NCBI GenBank assembly: GCA_003477305.1
Contig: DMTN01000064.1
Coordinates: forward strand, 27,953-40,496
From: Acholeplasmatales bacterium
GTDB lineage: Bacteria > Bacillota_I > Bacilli_A > Izemoplasmatales > Hujiaoplasmataceae
DNA: 12,544 nt
Reading direction: 5' to 3'
Shown here: one piece after another, positions 1 to 6,216 of the stretch
Layout: every line of letters starts with the position of its first letter
How positions within the stretch are numbered: the first letter of the stretch is position 1
The notes under the pieces: model-generated
Database searches by the model: none
The model's input: only the letters and a program-made list of their open reading frames with translations
Told to the model about the DNA's origin: nothing
Program-made: the position numbers and the translations under genes

Positions 1-429
1 CTTTTCTTCCAGACGGACGTGCAGGCGTGGCGCGAGACCTCGGGGCTCTTCGCCCGCGATCCCGCCACCTTCACTGTCTCCGAATCGATCACCTTCTGGA
101 TTTATTCGGCGGCCGGACCGCGCAACGCCAATCCCTCGATGCACTGTCTGATGAGCTGGCTGTGCGTCCTCGGCGCCCGTCTCGACAAGAAGATGCCGAA
201 GGGGATCCGGATCATGACCTGGGTCCTCGCGATCGCCATCTGCATCTCGACGCAGACGCTCAAGCAGCACTACATCATCGACCTCATCACCGGCATCGCC
301 CTCCCGGAAGCGGCATTCTGGCTTCTGAAGGATTCGAAAGCCGTCGCCTGGCTGGAAAACCGCTTCACGAAACTGAACCGAAAACTCCATCTCGAAGCTT
401 CCGAACCGCCGCTCCTTGCGGCGGAATGA
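1..429 (+). CDS. PAP2-superfamily membrane phosphatase/phosphotransferase, C-terminal part (5' end outside window)
   Basis: The reading frame is open from base 1, so about 142 residues of a longer protein are seen; the GTG at 19 is not needed as a start. Two PAP2 active-site motifs are visible: NPSMH (PSxH motif), followed by a hydrophobic helix, and then STQTLKQHYIIDLITG, matching the S-R-x5-H-x3-D motif in spacing, with His and Asp kept but Thr where Arg is usual. A 'KQHYIID' form without the Arg is more like the AUR1/inositol-phosphotransferase-like branch than classic PA phosphatase. Such proteins act on lipid phosphates or pyrophosphates at the outer membrane face. The tail after the last helix is hydrophilic and charged. 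The gene ends with TGA and is followed directly by a hairpin terminator. Family membership is fairly sure; substrate is unknown. Confidence 0.8.
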   Translation, partial: LFFQTDVQAWRETSGLFARDPATFTVSESITFWIYSAAGPRNANPSMHCLMSWLCVLGARLDKKMPKGIRIMTWVLAIAICISTQTLKQHYIIDLITGIALPEAAFWLLKDSKAVAWLENRFTKLNRKLHLEASEPPLLAAE

Positions 430-432
430 TTG

Positions 433-463
433 AACGCGATTCCCTCGGGAACCGCGTTTTTTT
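433..463 (+). terminator. Intrinsic terminator of the PAP2-family gene
   Basis: A stem AACGCG / CGCGTT (433-438 with 453-458) and inner stem TTCCC / GGGAA (440-444 with 447-451), separated by one A-C mismatch, is followed by seven T residues (457-463). It starts four bases after the stop codon. The central 22 bases recur exactly in the pyk terminator. Confidence 0.9.
435..456 (+). repeat. 22-bp hairpin repeat, copy 1
   Basis: This imperfect palindrome (CGCG-A-TTCCC-TC-GGGAA-C-CGCG) is identical to the reverse complement of 1094-1115. In both places the copy lies in the same orientation relative to the gene it follows, and the same A-C mismatch is kept. Confidence 0.85.
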
Positions 464-479
464 CGGATGAAGGACCGTT

Positions 480-514
480 AAAAACAGAAAAAGATTCCCC
501 CTTCGAGGAATCTT
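480..514 (-). terminator. Intrinsic terminator of ridA
   Basis: On the minus strand an 8-bp perfect stem AAGATTCC / GGAATCTT (507-514 with 491-498) has an 8-base loop and is followed by a T-rich tail TTTCTGTTTTT. It lies about 25 bases after the ridA stop and faces the PAP2 terminator, so the two convergent genes each have their own terminator. Confidence 0.85.
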
Positions 515-539
515 GATCGGATCAGGGTGCGCGGCGAAG

Positions 540-917
540 TTATCGGACGCAAATCGCGTCGATCTCGACCAGCGCGTCTTTCGGAAGGCGGGCGACCTCG
601 ACGGTGGCGCGGGTCGGCTTATGCTCCCCGAAGAACTCCTGATAGACGGCGTTCATCGCGGAAAACGCGTTCATGTCCTTCATGTAGACCGTGCATTTGA
701 CGATATCGGTGACTGCGAATCCGGCCGCTTCGACGATCGCCTTGATGTTGGCGAGGGACTGCCGGGTCTGGCTGGCAATGTCGTCGCCGGCGATTTTCAT
801 CGTCGCCGCGACAAACGGAATCTGACCGGATACGTACAGCGTCGATCCGGCGAGGATGCCCTGGGAGTACGGCCCGATGGCCGCCGGGGCGAGTTCAGTC
901 TTGATCGTTTTGAGCAT
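540..917 (-). CDS. ridA: RidA/YjgF-family enamine/imine deaminase
   Basis: The 125-residue length matches the RidA family. These cytosolic trimers hydrolyse reactive enamine/imine intermediates, such as 2-aminoacrylate released by PLP enzymes, to keto acids and ammonia. The family signature is present near the C-terminus (PTRATVEVARLPKDALVEIDAI): Arg103 and Glu118 correspond by position to the substrate-binding Arg and the Glu of characterised RidA, with Tyr17 and Ser30 also in the expected places. These residues mark the active deaminase group rather than the divergent Rid subfamilies. The ATG start has a strong AAGGAGG (925-931) seven bases upstream. A TTGCCA-17-TATAAT promoter lies directly upstream and a terminator downstream, so it is a single-gene transcript separate from pyk. 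The family assignment is secure; the in vivo substrate is inferred from the family. Confidence 0.95.
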   Translation of the reverse strand: MLKTIKTELAPAAIGPYSQGILAGSTLYVSGQIPFVAATMKIAGDDIASQTRQSLANIKAIVEAAGFAVTDIVKCTVYMKDMNAFSAMNAVYQEFFGEHKPTRATVEVARLPKDALVEIDAICVR

Positions 918-943
918 GTTTTTGCCTCCTTGAATACCATTTC

Positions 944-972
944 ATTATACCGTGCTTCCATCGCAATGGCAA
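944..972 (-). promoter_or_regulatory. Sigma-A type promoter of ridA
   Basis: On the minus strand TTGCCA (967-972) and a perfect TATAAT (944-949) are separated by 17 bases. The -10 box lies 26 bases upstream of the ridA ATG, leaving room for a short leader with the AAGGAGG site. Confidence 0.85.
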
Positions 973-1087
973 GGACGGAAGCGCGTGAGCCCTGTTGCAT
1001 GGTCTGATTCAAGCGATTCATCCGGTTGAATGGATGAAATCGGTAAACCGCCCCGATCAGGCTTTTAACGCGGTTTGGATGTAAATT
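973..1087. other. Non-coding spacer between pyk terminator and ridA promoter, with two possible hairpins
   Basis: No credible gene is seen. Two inverted repeats occur: TTCATCC / GGATGAA (1017-1023 with 1032-1038, 8-base loop) and AAACCGC / GCGGTTT (1045-1051 with 1070-1076, 18-base loop). Neither is followed by a convincing T tract, no promoter that would transcribe them was found, and they may be chance or a decayed element. Confidence 0.4.
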
Positions 1088-1117
1088 AACAAGCGCGGTT
1101 CCCGAGGGAATCGCGCT
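1088..1117 (-). terminator. Hairpin terminator of pyk
   Basis: On the minus strand the stem AGCGCG / CGCGCT (1112-1117 with 1092-1097) plus inner TTCCC / GGGAA begins seven bases after the pyk stop. The tail TTGTTAATTT is only moderately U-rich. The opposite strand has a better T run (1118-1128), but no + strand gene leads into it. Confidence 0.75.
1094..1115 (-). repeat. 22-bp hairpin repeat, copy 2
   Basis: Exact reverse complement of 435-456. Outside the 22 bases the flanks differ (AG/CT here against AA/TT in copy 1, each still pairing), so the surrounding stem ends have been kept complementary although the sequence is different. Confidence 0.85.
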
Positions 1118-1124
1118 GTTATTT

Positions 1125-2549
1125 TTATTGAATTTCGATGATCCGCATCGTGTTCGTCGATCCGTGCTTCTGACCCCAGCCGGAGGAAATGATGATCTGC
1201 TGGCCCGGTTTGAAGCCGAAGTCCTTCGCGACTTCGATCGCGAGCCGGTCGGAGTTTTCAAATCCCATCACGTCGTCGCGCAAGGTCGGGAACACCCCCC
1301 AGTAATAGGAGAGGCGGCGCGCCGTGTGGATCGAATCGGTGATTGCGATGATCGGCACCGAGGGACGGAATTTGCAGATGCGCTTCGCGGTGCCGCCGGT
1401 TTCGGTGAAGGCGACGATCACTTCCGCGTTCGGCAGGGTAAGCGCCGATTGGGCGACGGCGATGCCGATCGCGTCGTTCACGGTCTTCTGGCTGGTCTTG
1501 ATCGATTTGGCGAGCCGTTCGTCATAGGCGATGATCTCTTCGATGGCCTTGGCGATCGTATCCATCGTCAGAACCGCCTCGATCGGATATTCGCCGACGG
1601 CGGATTCGCCCGAAAGCATGATCGCATCGGAACCGTCGAGGATCGCGTTGGCGACGTCGGAGGCTTCGGCGCGGGTCGGCCGCGGATTGAACAGCATCGA
1701 TTCGAGCATGTGGGTCGCGGTGATGACGGGTTTGCCGACCTCGTTGGCCTTCGCGATGATCTTCTTCTGGTAGATCGGGACGAGGGCGGTCGAGACTTCG
1801 ACGCCGAGGTCGCCGCGGGCGACCATCACGCCGTCGGCGACGGCGAGGATCCCTTCAAGATTGTCGACGCCTTCCTGGTTTTCGATCTTGGCGATGATTT
1901 CAATCGATTCCTTGCCGACGCCGCGCAGGATCGCGCGGATCGCGAGGACGTCGTCGGGATGGCGGATGAAGGAGGCGGCGATCATGTCGACGCCGTTTTC
2001 GGCGCCGAACAGGAGATCTTCGCGATCCTTGTCGGAGATGAACGGCATCCGGATCCGGACGTTCGGGACATTGCAGCCCTTCCTGCTCTTGATCGGTCCG
2101 GAGTTGCGGATTTGCGCGGAGAGCTCGCCGATTTCGGGGTGGACGGCGAGGATGTCGACGCGGACCTTGCCGTCGTCGATCAGGATGTAGTCGCCGGGAC
2201 GGACATCATCGAAGAGTTGCGGGCAGGCGATGTGGAAACGCTCATGCGTGCCGAGAATCTCTTCGCGGACGATTGTCACGAGGTCGCCCTTCTTGAAAAG
2301 GACTTGGTTGTTCTCGAACATCCCGGTCCGGATTTCCGGACCTTTGGTGTCGAGCATGATGCCGATATAACGGTTCTTCGCCACGGCCTGGTTGCGGATC
2401 GTCTTGATCCGGTTGAGATGGTCTTCATGCGTTCCGTGGGAAAAGTTGAGACGGGCGACGTTCATTCCGGCCTCGATCATTTTCCCGATCATCTCCGGCG
2501 AATCGATTGCAGGACCGATGGTGCAGATGATTTTCGTTTTCCGTTTCAT
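1125..2549 (-). CDS. pyk: Pyruvate kinase
   Basis: Pyruvate kinase transfers phosphate from phosphoenolpyruvate to ADP in the last step of glycolysis. The 474 residues cover the catalytic barrel with inserted B domain and the C-terminal allosteric domain. Visible motifs: RLNFSH at 33-38 (Arg, Asn and Ser of the nucleotide/K+ site), DTKGPEIR at 67-74, IIAKIEN with catalytic Lys221 and Glu223, RGDLGVE with metal-binding Asp247, TATHMLESM at 277-285 and NPRPTRAE. The C-terminal domain (from about 355) carries the TETGGTAKRICKFRP segment. It lacks the extra C-terminal PEP-utilising-like domain of the Bacillus enzyme (about 585 residues), so it is the short form. ATG start with GGAGGT (2555-2560) five bases upstream. 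Own promoter signal and own terminator imply a single-gene unit. Confidence 0.98.
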   Translation of the reverse strand: MKRKTKIICTIGPAIDSPEMIGKMIEAGMNVARLNFSHGTHEDHLNRIKTIRNQAVAKNRYIGIMLDTKGPEIRTGMFENNQVLFKKGDLVTIVREEILGTHERFHIACPQLFDDVRPGDYILIDDGKVRVDILAVHPEIGELSAQIRNSGPIKSRKGCNVPNVRIRMPFISDKDREDLLFGAENGVDMIAASFIRHPDDVLAIRAILRGVGKESIEIIAKIENQEGVDNLEGILAVADGVMVARGDLGVEVSTALVPIYQKKIIAKANEVGKPVITATHMLESMLFNPRPTRAEASDVANAILDGSDAIMLSGESAVGEYPIEAVLTMDTIAKAIEEIIAYDERLAKSIKTSQKTVNDAIGIAVAQSALTLPNAEVIVAFTETGGTAKRICKFRPSVPIIAITDSIHTARRLSYYWGVFPTLRDDVMGFENSDRLAIEVAKDFGFKPGQQIIISSGWGQKHGSTNTMRIIEIQ

Positions 2550-2575
2550 GGGGTACCTCCGGGGGTGACATCCTC

Positions 2576-2581
2576 ATTATA
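2576..2581 (-). promoter_or_regulatory. Probable -10 box of the pyk promoter
   Basis: A perfect TATAAT on the minus strand lies 26 bases upstream of the pyk ATG. No good -35 box is seen 16-18 bases further upstream, where the GC-rich typA terminator hairpin sits; an activator or a weak -35 is possible. The -10 spacing to the start matches that of the ridA promoter. Confidence 0.6.
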
Positions 2582-2587
2582 CAACAT

Positions 2588-2608
2588 CCCGGCGCGGGAC
2601 GCACCGGG
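2588..2608 (-). terminator. Hairpin after typA, probable terminator
   Basis: On the minus strand a 9-bp GC-rich stem (CCCGGTGCG with CGCGCCGGG, one G-U pair in RNA) closes on a 3-base loop, starting six bases after the typA stop. The following bases (ATGTTGTAT) are poor in U, so it may be a weak terminator or an RNA-stabilising 3' end, with some read-through into pyk. Confidence 0.6.
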
Positions 2609-2614
2609 TGAATG

Positions 2615-4447
2615 TCATTCTTCGATATCAGTGCCGCGTTTGCGGCGCATGTCCCACTTCTTGCGCTCGTCGGTGGTGAGGATCATCTTGCGCATGCGGA
2701 TCGATTTCGGGGTGATTTCGACGAGTTCGTCGTCATTGATGTAGTCGAGGCACATTTCCAGCGTCATCTTCCGGGGACGCTTCAGGACGACCGTGAAATC
2801 CTTGACGGAAGAGCGCGTATTGGTCTGTTTCTTCTCGGTCACGACGTTGACGGCGAGATCCTTCTCGCGGTTGCATTCGCCGATGATCATGCCTTCGTAG
2901 ACGCGCACGCGGGGATCGATGAACATCGTTCCGCGCTCTTCGAGGCCGCCGAGCGAATAGGAAGTGGCGAGCCCTTCTTCGACCGCGACGAGCACGCCGA
3001 GCTTGCGCTGGCCGACGTTCAACGCCGTCATCGGTCGATAATCGAGATAGGTGTGGTTCAGGATGCCGTAGCCTTTGGTGGCGGTCAGAAACTCGGTCAT
3101 GAATCCGATCAGGCCGCGCGAGGGCATCACATAGTTGATGCGCGTCTGATTTTCCTTGGTGTCCATCGACTGGACGAGACCGCCGCGGGAACCGAGGAGC
3201 TCCATCGCCGCGCCGACGCTTTCAAGCGGGCAGTCGATCTGCACGGTTTCAAACGGTTCACACTGGACGCCGTCGATCGTGCGGAGGATGACCTTCGCCT
3301 GCGAAACCTGGAATTCGTAGCCTTCGCGGCGCATATTCTCGATCAGGATGCCGAGATGCAGTTCGCCGCGTCCCGAGACGATCCACTGTTCCGCGGCGCC
3401 GAGGCGTTCGAAGCGGAGCGCAAGGTCCTTCTGGGTTTCACGGTAAAGACGTTCGTCGATCTTCGTCGAAGTGACGAACTTGCCTTCCTGTCCGGAAAAC
3501 GGGCTCGTGTTCGTGCCGAACGTCATCTGGACGGTCGGTTCGCCGATCTTGATGAGCGGGAGCGGATCTTCGAGACCGATGTTGCAGACGGTCTCCCCGA
3601 CATAAATGTCCGGCAGACCGGAAATCGCGACGATGTCGCCGGCATACGCCTCTTCGATTTCCATCCGTTCGAGGCCGAGGAACCCGTAGAGTTTCTGGAT
3701 CCGGAATTCCTTGATCGAACCGTCGAGGCGGACGCAGCTGACCATCTGGTTGGTCTTCATCGTGCCCTGGATGATCTTGCCGATGCCCATGCGTCCGACA
3801 TAGTCGTTGTAGTCGAGCAAGGACGGCTGGAAGCGGAGCGGACCGGCGGCGTTCGTCGCCGGTGCGGGAATCACGCGGATGATCGTGTCGAGCAGCGGGC
3901 GGAGGTCGTCTTCGGGCTTCAATTCCGGAACGAAACTCGACTGGCCGTTGATGCCCGATGCATAAATGACCGGAAATTCCAGCTGGTCGTCGTCGGCGCC
4001 GAGTTCGATGAAGAGTTCGAGCACTTCGTCGACGGCTTCGACGGGGCGGGACGCATACCGGTCGACCTTGTTGATGACGACGAGCGGTTTGATCTTCGCT
4101 TCAAGCGCCTTCTTGAGGACGAACCGCGTTTGCGGCATCGTGCCTTCGTAGGCATCGACGACGAGGACGACGCCGTCGACCATGTTCATGATGCGTTCGA
4201 CCTCGCCGCCGAAGTCGGCGTGGCCGGGAGTGTCGAGGATGTTGATGCGGTATCCCGCATAATCGATCGCGGTGTTCTTCGCGAGAATCGTGATGCCGCG
4301 CTCGCGTTCGATCGGGTTCGAGTCCATCGCGCATTCGTCCATGTGCTGGTTTTCGCGGAGGGAGTGGGATTGTTTCAGAAGCCCGTCGACGAGGGTGGTT
4401 TTGCCGTGGTCGACATGGGCGATGATCGCTACGTTTCTGATTTTCAT
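2615..4447 (-). CDS. typA: Translational GTPase TypA/BipA
   Basis: TypA is a ribosome-binding GTPase related to EF-G, involved in 50S subunit assembly and growth under stress or low temperature. At 610 residues it matches family length (E. coli about 607). G1 is AHVDHGKTT (10-18), G2 has RGITI at 50-54, G3 DTPGH at 72-76 and G4 NKVD at 126-129. Further on are the EF-G-like domain with SGRGELHLGILIENMRREGYE, the SRGLIGFMTEFLT segment and the TypA-specific C-terminal domain with conserved TSYSLGGLEERGTMFIDP. These separate it from LepA and EF-G. The ATG has AAAGGA (4455-4460) seven bases upstream and lies 29 bases after the stop of the pseudouridine synthase gene, so it is probably the last gene of that operon. 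This pairing of an rRNA modification gene with a ribosome assembly GTPase is functionally consistent. Confidence 0.98.
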   Translation of the reverse strand: MKIRNVAIIAHVDHGKTTLVDGLLKQSHSLRENQHMDECAMDSNPIERERGITILAKNTAIDYAGYRINILDTPGHADFGGEVERIMNMVDGVVLVVDAYEGTMPQTRFVLKKALEAKIKPLVVINKVDRYASRPVEAVDEVLELFIELGADDDQLEFPVIYASGINGQSSFVPELKPEDDLRPLLDTIIRVIPAPATNAAGPLRFQPSLLDYNDYVGRMGIGKIIQGTMKTNQMVSCVRLDGSIKEFRIQKLYGFLGLERMEIEEAYAGDIVAISGLPDIYVGETVCNIGLEDPLPLIKIGEPTVQMTFGTNTSPFSGQEGKFVTSTKIDERLYRETQKDLALRFERLGAAEQWIVSGRGELHLGILIENMRREGYEFQVSQAKVILRTIDGVQCEPFETVQIDCPLESVGAAMELLGSRGGLVQSMDTKENQTRINYVMPSRGLIGFMTEFLTATKGYGILNHTYLDYRPMTALNVGQRKLGVLVAVEEGLATSYSLGGLEERGTMFIDPRVRVYEGMIIGECNREKDLAVNVVTEKKQTNTRSSVKDFTVVLKRPRKMTLEMCLDYINDDELVEITPKSIRMRKMILTTDERKKWDMRRKRGTDIEE

Positions 4448-4476
4448 GAAGGGGTCCTTTCAGGAAGCCCGGTCAC

Positions 4477-5349
4477 TTAAATCAGCCGGGCGAAATCGAT
4501 GGGCAAGGGCGCGACGACACTGATCTTCTCACCCGTCAAAGGATGCAAAAAGACGATCGTTTCGGCGTGAAGCGCGGTGCGTGCGATGCGGTCGGTCGAT
4601 CCCTCATAGAGGGTGTCGCCGAGAAGCGGATGGCCGAGATGGCTCATATGCACGCGGATCTGGTGGGTTTTGCCGGTGGACAGGGTGAGCGAAACGAGGG
4701 CATAGCCGTCGAAATGGCGCAGGACTCGGAAGCGCGTGACGGCGCGTTCGCCGTCGGGATTGACGCGGAAGCGGCCGGCGACGTGACGGTCGCGGCCGAG
4801 CGGCAGGTCGATCATTCCCTGTTTCTGATGGAAACGCCCCGAAACGAGGGCGAGATAAGTACGCGTGACGATGTCATGGTCCCACTGCGAGGCGAGCTTC
4901 GCGTGCGCCAGGAAATGCTTTGCGACGAGCAGGCAGCCGGTCGTGTCGCGGTCGAGGCGATGCAGGTAACCGACCTTGCGGTCGAGTCCTTCGCGCTCGA
5001 AATACCCGGCGACGAGATTGACGAACGTCCCGGTTTTGGTTTTGTCGTCGGGATGGACGATGCATCCGGCAGGCTTGTTGAAAACGACGACGCTCTCGTC
5101 TTCGTAGAGGACGGCCACTTCGCCGTATTCGGGGACGAAGTCGAGGCCTTCGAACGGTTTCAGGTCGATCGTGATGACATCGCCCTTGACCAATGGCTGA
5201 AACGGTTCGGCGACTTTGCCGTTGACCGAAAAGGCGTGGAGATGAAACAGTTTCGTCACCTTCGCCTGGGCGACGGCGAAATCGGCCAAAAACGTGGTGG
5301 GGGTCATGCCGATGAAACGATCCGTGACGCGGATGCTCAGGAAATCCAT
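4477..5349 (-). CDS. RluA-family pseudouridine synthase (RluD-like)
   Basis: Enzymes of this family isomerise uridine to pseudouridine in 23S rRNA or tRNA. The first 65 or so residues resemble an S4 RNA-binding domain (VTKLFHLHAFSVNGKV...KGDVITIDL), though divergent. The catalytic core follows: VFNKPAG at 89-95, HRLDRDTTG at 130-138 with catalytic Asp133, and TGKTHQIRVHMSHLGHPLLGD at 225-245, then LHA at 260-262. At 290 residues it is near the usual 290-325. The ATG has AAGGAGG (5358-5364) eight bases upstream. It sits 33 bases after the HIT gene and 29 before typA, so it is co-transcribed. RluA, RluC and RluD specificities cannot be told apart by eye; the S4-like N-terminus favours RluD/RluC-type over RluA. 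Confidence 0.93.
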   Translation of the reverse strand: MDFLSIRVTDRFIGMTPTTFLADFAVAQAKVTKLFHLHAFSVNGKVAEPFQPLVKGDVITIDLKPFEGLDFVPEYGEVAVLYEDESVVVFNKPAGCIVHPDDKTKTGTFVNLVAGYFEREGLDRKVGYLHRLDRDTTGCLLVAKHFLAHAKLASQWDHDIVTRTYLALVSGRFHQKQGMIDLPLGRDRHVAGRFRVNPDGERAVTRFRVLRHFDGYALVSLTLSTGKTHQIRVHMSHLGHPLLGDTLYEGSTDRIARTALHAETIVFLHPLTGEKISVVAPLPIDFARLI

Positions 5350-5382
5350 GCAGATCCCCTCCTTTCGACCGATGGTCGTTTG

Positions 5383-5751
5383 CTAGTATGTCTTTTTGGA
5401 TGCGATGACGCCGCGGACGCCGCCGCGGGGGTTGGGTTCGTCGCCTAGGTAGCGCGGGATGACATGGACGTGCAGATGCATGACCGACTGTCCGGCTGCC
5501 GCTCCGCAGTTGACGCCGATGTTGTAGCCGTCGGGATGATATGCATCCTCGAGGAGCGTTTTGACGTTCACGATCGCTTCGGCGATCGCCTTGCGCTCGA
5601 CCTCGTTCGCCTCGAAATAGGTCGGCGCATGCCGTTTCGTGACGATCAGCGCATGCCCCTCGGAAACCGGAAAGGCGTCGAGGATGGCGAAAACGAAGTC
5701 GTCTTCATAGAGGTAGGGACGTTTGCCCTGCAGTTCACAGAAGACGCACAT
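5383..5751 (-). CDS. HIT-family nucleotide hydrolase (Hint/HinT-like)
   Basis: HIT proteins hydrolyse nucleoside phosphoramidates, AMP-lysine-type or dinucleoside polyphosphate substrates in the cytosol. The signature HLHVHVIPR is at 92-100; by analogy with Hint the middle His (94) is the nucleophile. The N-terminus CVFCEL gives a CxxC pair that with His residues binds zinc in many bacterial HIT proteins. GHALIVTKRH (32-41) is the usual conserved strand. At 122 residues it is slightly shorter than the common 135-145, with a short C-terminus. The ATG follows the upstream TGA after one base (TGACATG), and only a weak GGAAGA precedes it, so translational coupling to the membrane protein gene is likely. 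Family is certain, natural substrate is not. Confidence 0.95.
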   Translation of the reverse strand: MCVFCELQGKRPYLYEDDFVFAILDAFPVSEGHALIVTKRHAPTYFEANEVERKAIAEAIVNVKTLLEDAYHPDGYNIGVNCGAAAGQSVMHLHVHVIPRYLGDEPNPRGGVRGVIASKKTY

Positions 5752-5752
5752 G

Positions 5753-6055
5753 TCATTTCTTCCGGGCGAGCATGACCACGCCGAACAGGACGAGGGCGAT
5801 CGGCAACAGGTAGCTGGACAGGTTCAGATTCCATGCCTGCAAGAGGAAAATCCCGCCGATCACGACGAGCAGGGCGTTGCCCACCTGCACGCCGTTCTTG
5901 GCGATGCTGTAGACGCCCGGGATGATCAGAAACAGAGTCCACCATCCCGCGAAGAACAGGGTGAAATCAATCCATCCCAAGCGATCGGCGAGAAGCAGGG
6001 CACCGACGACGATCAAGATGATGGCGGTAATGAGTCGACTTTGGTCACGTTTCAT
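5753..6055 (-). CDS. Small four-helix membrane protein, LiaI/LiaF-TM-like (DUF5668 type)
   Basis: A 100-residue, almost fully hydrophobic protein with about four membrane segments in two similar halves: LITAIILIVVGALLLADRLGWIDF...WWTLFLIIPGVYSIAK and ALLVVIGGIFLLQAWNLNLSSYLLPIALVLFGVVMLARKK. Each half has the pattern 'hydrophobic-G-hydrophobic, short polar turn, hydrophobic-G', as in the transmembrane region of LiaI/LiaF-like proteins that take part in cell-envelope stress sensing. The C-terminal LiaF regulatory domain is absent. I choose the second in-frame ATG (6053-6055): it has AAGGTGA (6061-6067) five bases upstream, whereas the first ATG (6074-6076) overlaps the -10 box of the proximal promoter and would lie upstream of that transcript's start. 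First gene of the operon with HIT, rlu and typA. Function is inferred from resemblance only. Confidence 0.8.
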   Translation of the reverse strand: MKRDQSRLITAIILIVVGALLLADRLGWIDFTLFFAGWWTLFLIIPGVYSIAKNGVQVGNALLVVIGGIFLLQAWNLNLSSYLLPIALVLFGVVMLARKK

Positions 6056-6060
6056 GGAAA

Positions 6061-6067
6061 TCACCTT
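6061..6067 (-). promoter_or_regulatory. Ribosome binding site deciding the start of the LiaF-like gene
   Basis: AAGGTGA on the minus strand, five bases before the ATG at 6053-6055. No comparable site precedes the alternative ATG at 6074-6076. Confidence 0.7.
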
Positions 6068-6074
6068 CCGGTTC

Positions 6075-6104
6075 ATTGTACCGTACTTGAGGGTCGGTTG
6101 TCAA
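6075..6104 (-). promoter_or_regulatory. Proximal promoter of the LiaF-like/HIT/rlu/typA operon
   Basis: On the minus strand a perfect TTGACA (6099-6104) and TACAAT (6075-6080) are separated by 18 bases. Transcription would begin near 6068, just before the ribosome binding site, giving a very short leader. The -35 box lies inside a small palindrome GTTGACAAC (6097-6105), a possible operator. Confidence 0.8.
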
Positions 6105-6137
6105 CGCTTCGTGCGTGCGCAACAAAATGCCTATATT

Positions 6138-6166
6138 ATCATAGTCCTTCTATCGTGAAAAGTCAA
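6138..6166 (-). promoter_or_regulatory. Distal promoter of the same operon
   Basis: On the minus strand TTGACT (6161-6166) and TATGAT (6138-6143) are separated by 17 bases. It lies between the pgmB terminator and the proximal promoter and points the same way, so the operon appears to have tandem promoters 63 bases apart. Transcripts from here would also cover the first ATG at 6074-6076. Confidence 0.7.
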
Positions 6167-6191
6167 TCAAACGTCAGATGAAAACGCCCTC

Positions 6192-6216
6192 AAAAGAAAA
6201 AGCGGCCGCAGCCGCT
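6192..6216 (-). terminator. Intrinsic terminator of the sugar operon, after pgmB
   Basis: On the minus strand AGCGGC / GCCGCT (6211-6216 with 6201-6206) with a 4-base loop is followed by TTTTCTTTT. The stem begins inside the pgmB stop codon region, so the terminator is packed directly onto the gene end. Confidence 0.9.

Noticed and set aside
27..470. A second + strand frame over the PAP2 gene reaching into the terminator
   Set aside because: Its translation is His/Arg-rich with no motif, while the other frame contains both PAP2 active-site motifs.
1118..1128. T-rich run after the repeat hairpin on the + strand, suggesting a + strand terminator
   Set aside because: No gene or promoter on the + strand leads into it; it more likely gives the pyk hairpin incidental bidirectional ability.
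797..1261. A 154-codon minus strand frame running through the ridA start, spacer and pyk end
   Set aside because: It overlaps two certain genes in another frame, crosses the pyk terminator hairpin and the ridA promoter, and has no ribosome binding site.
1128..4480. Two long + strand open frames (538 and 622 codons) opposite pyk and typA
   Set aside because: They mirror the codon positions of two certain genes on the minus strand, have low-complexity Asp/Arg/Val-rich translations without family motifs, and lack ribosome binding sites. They are by-products of GC-rich codon bias.
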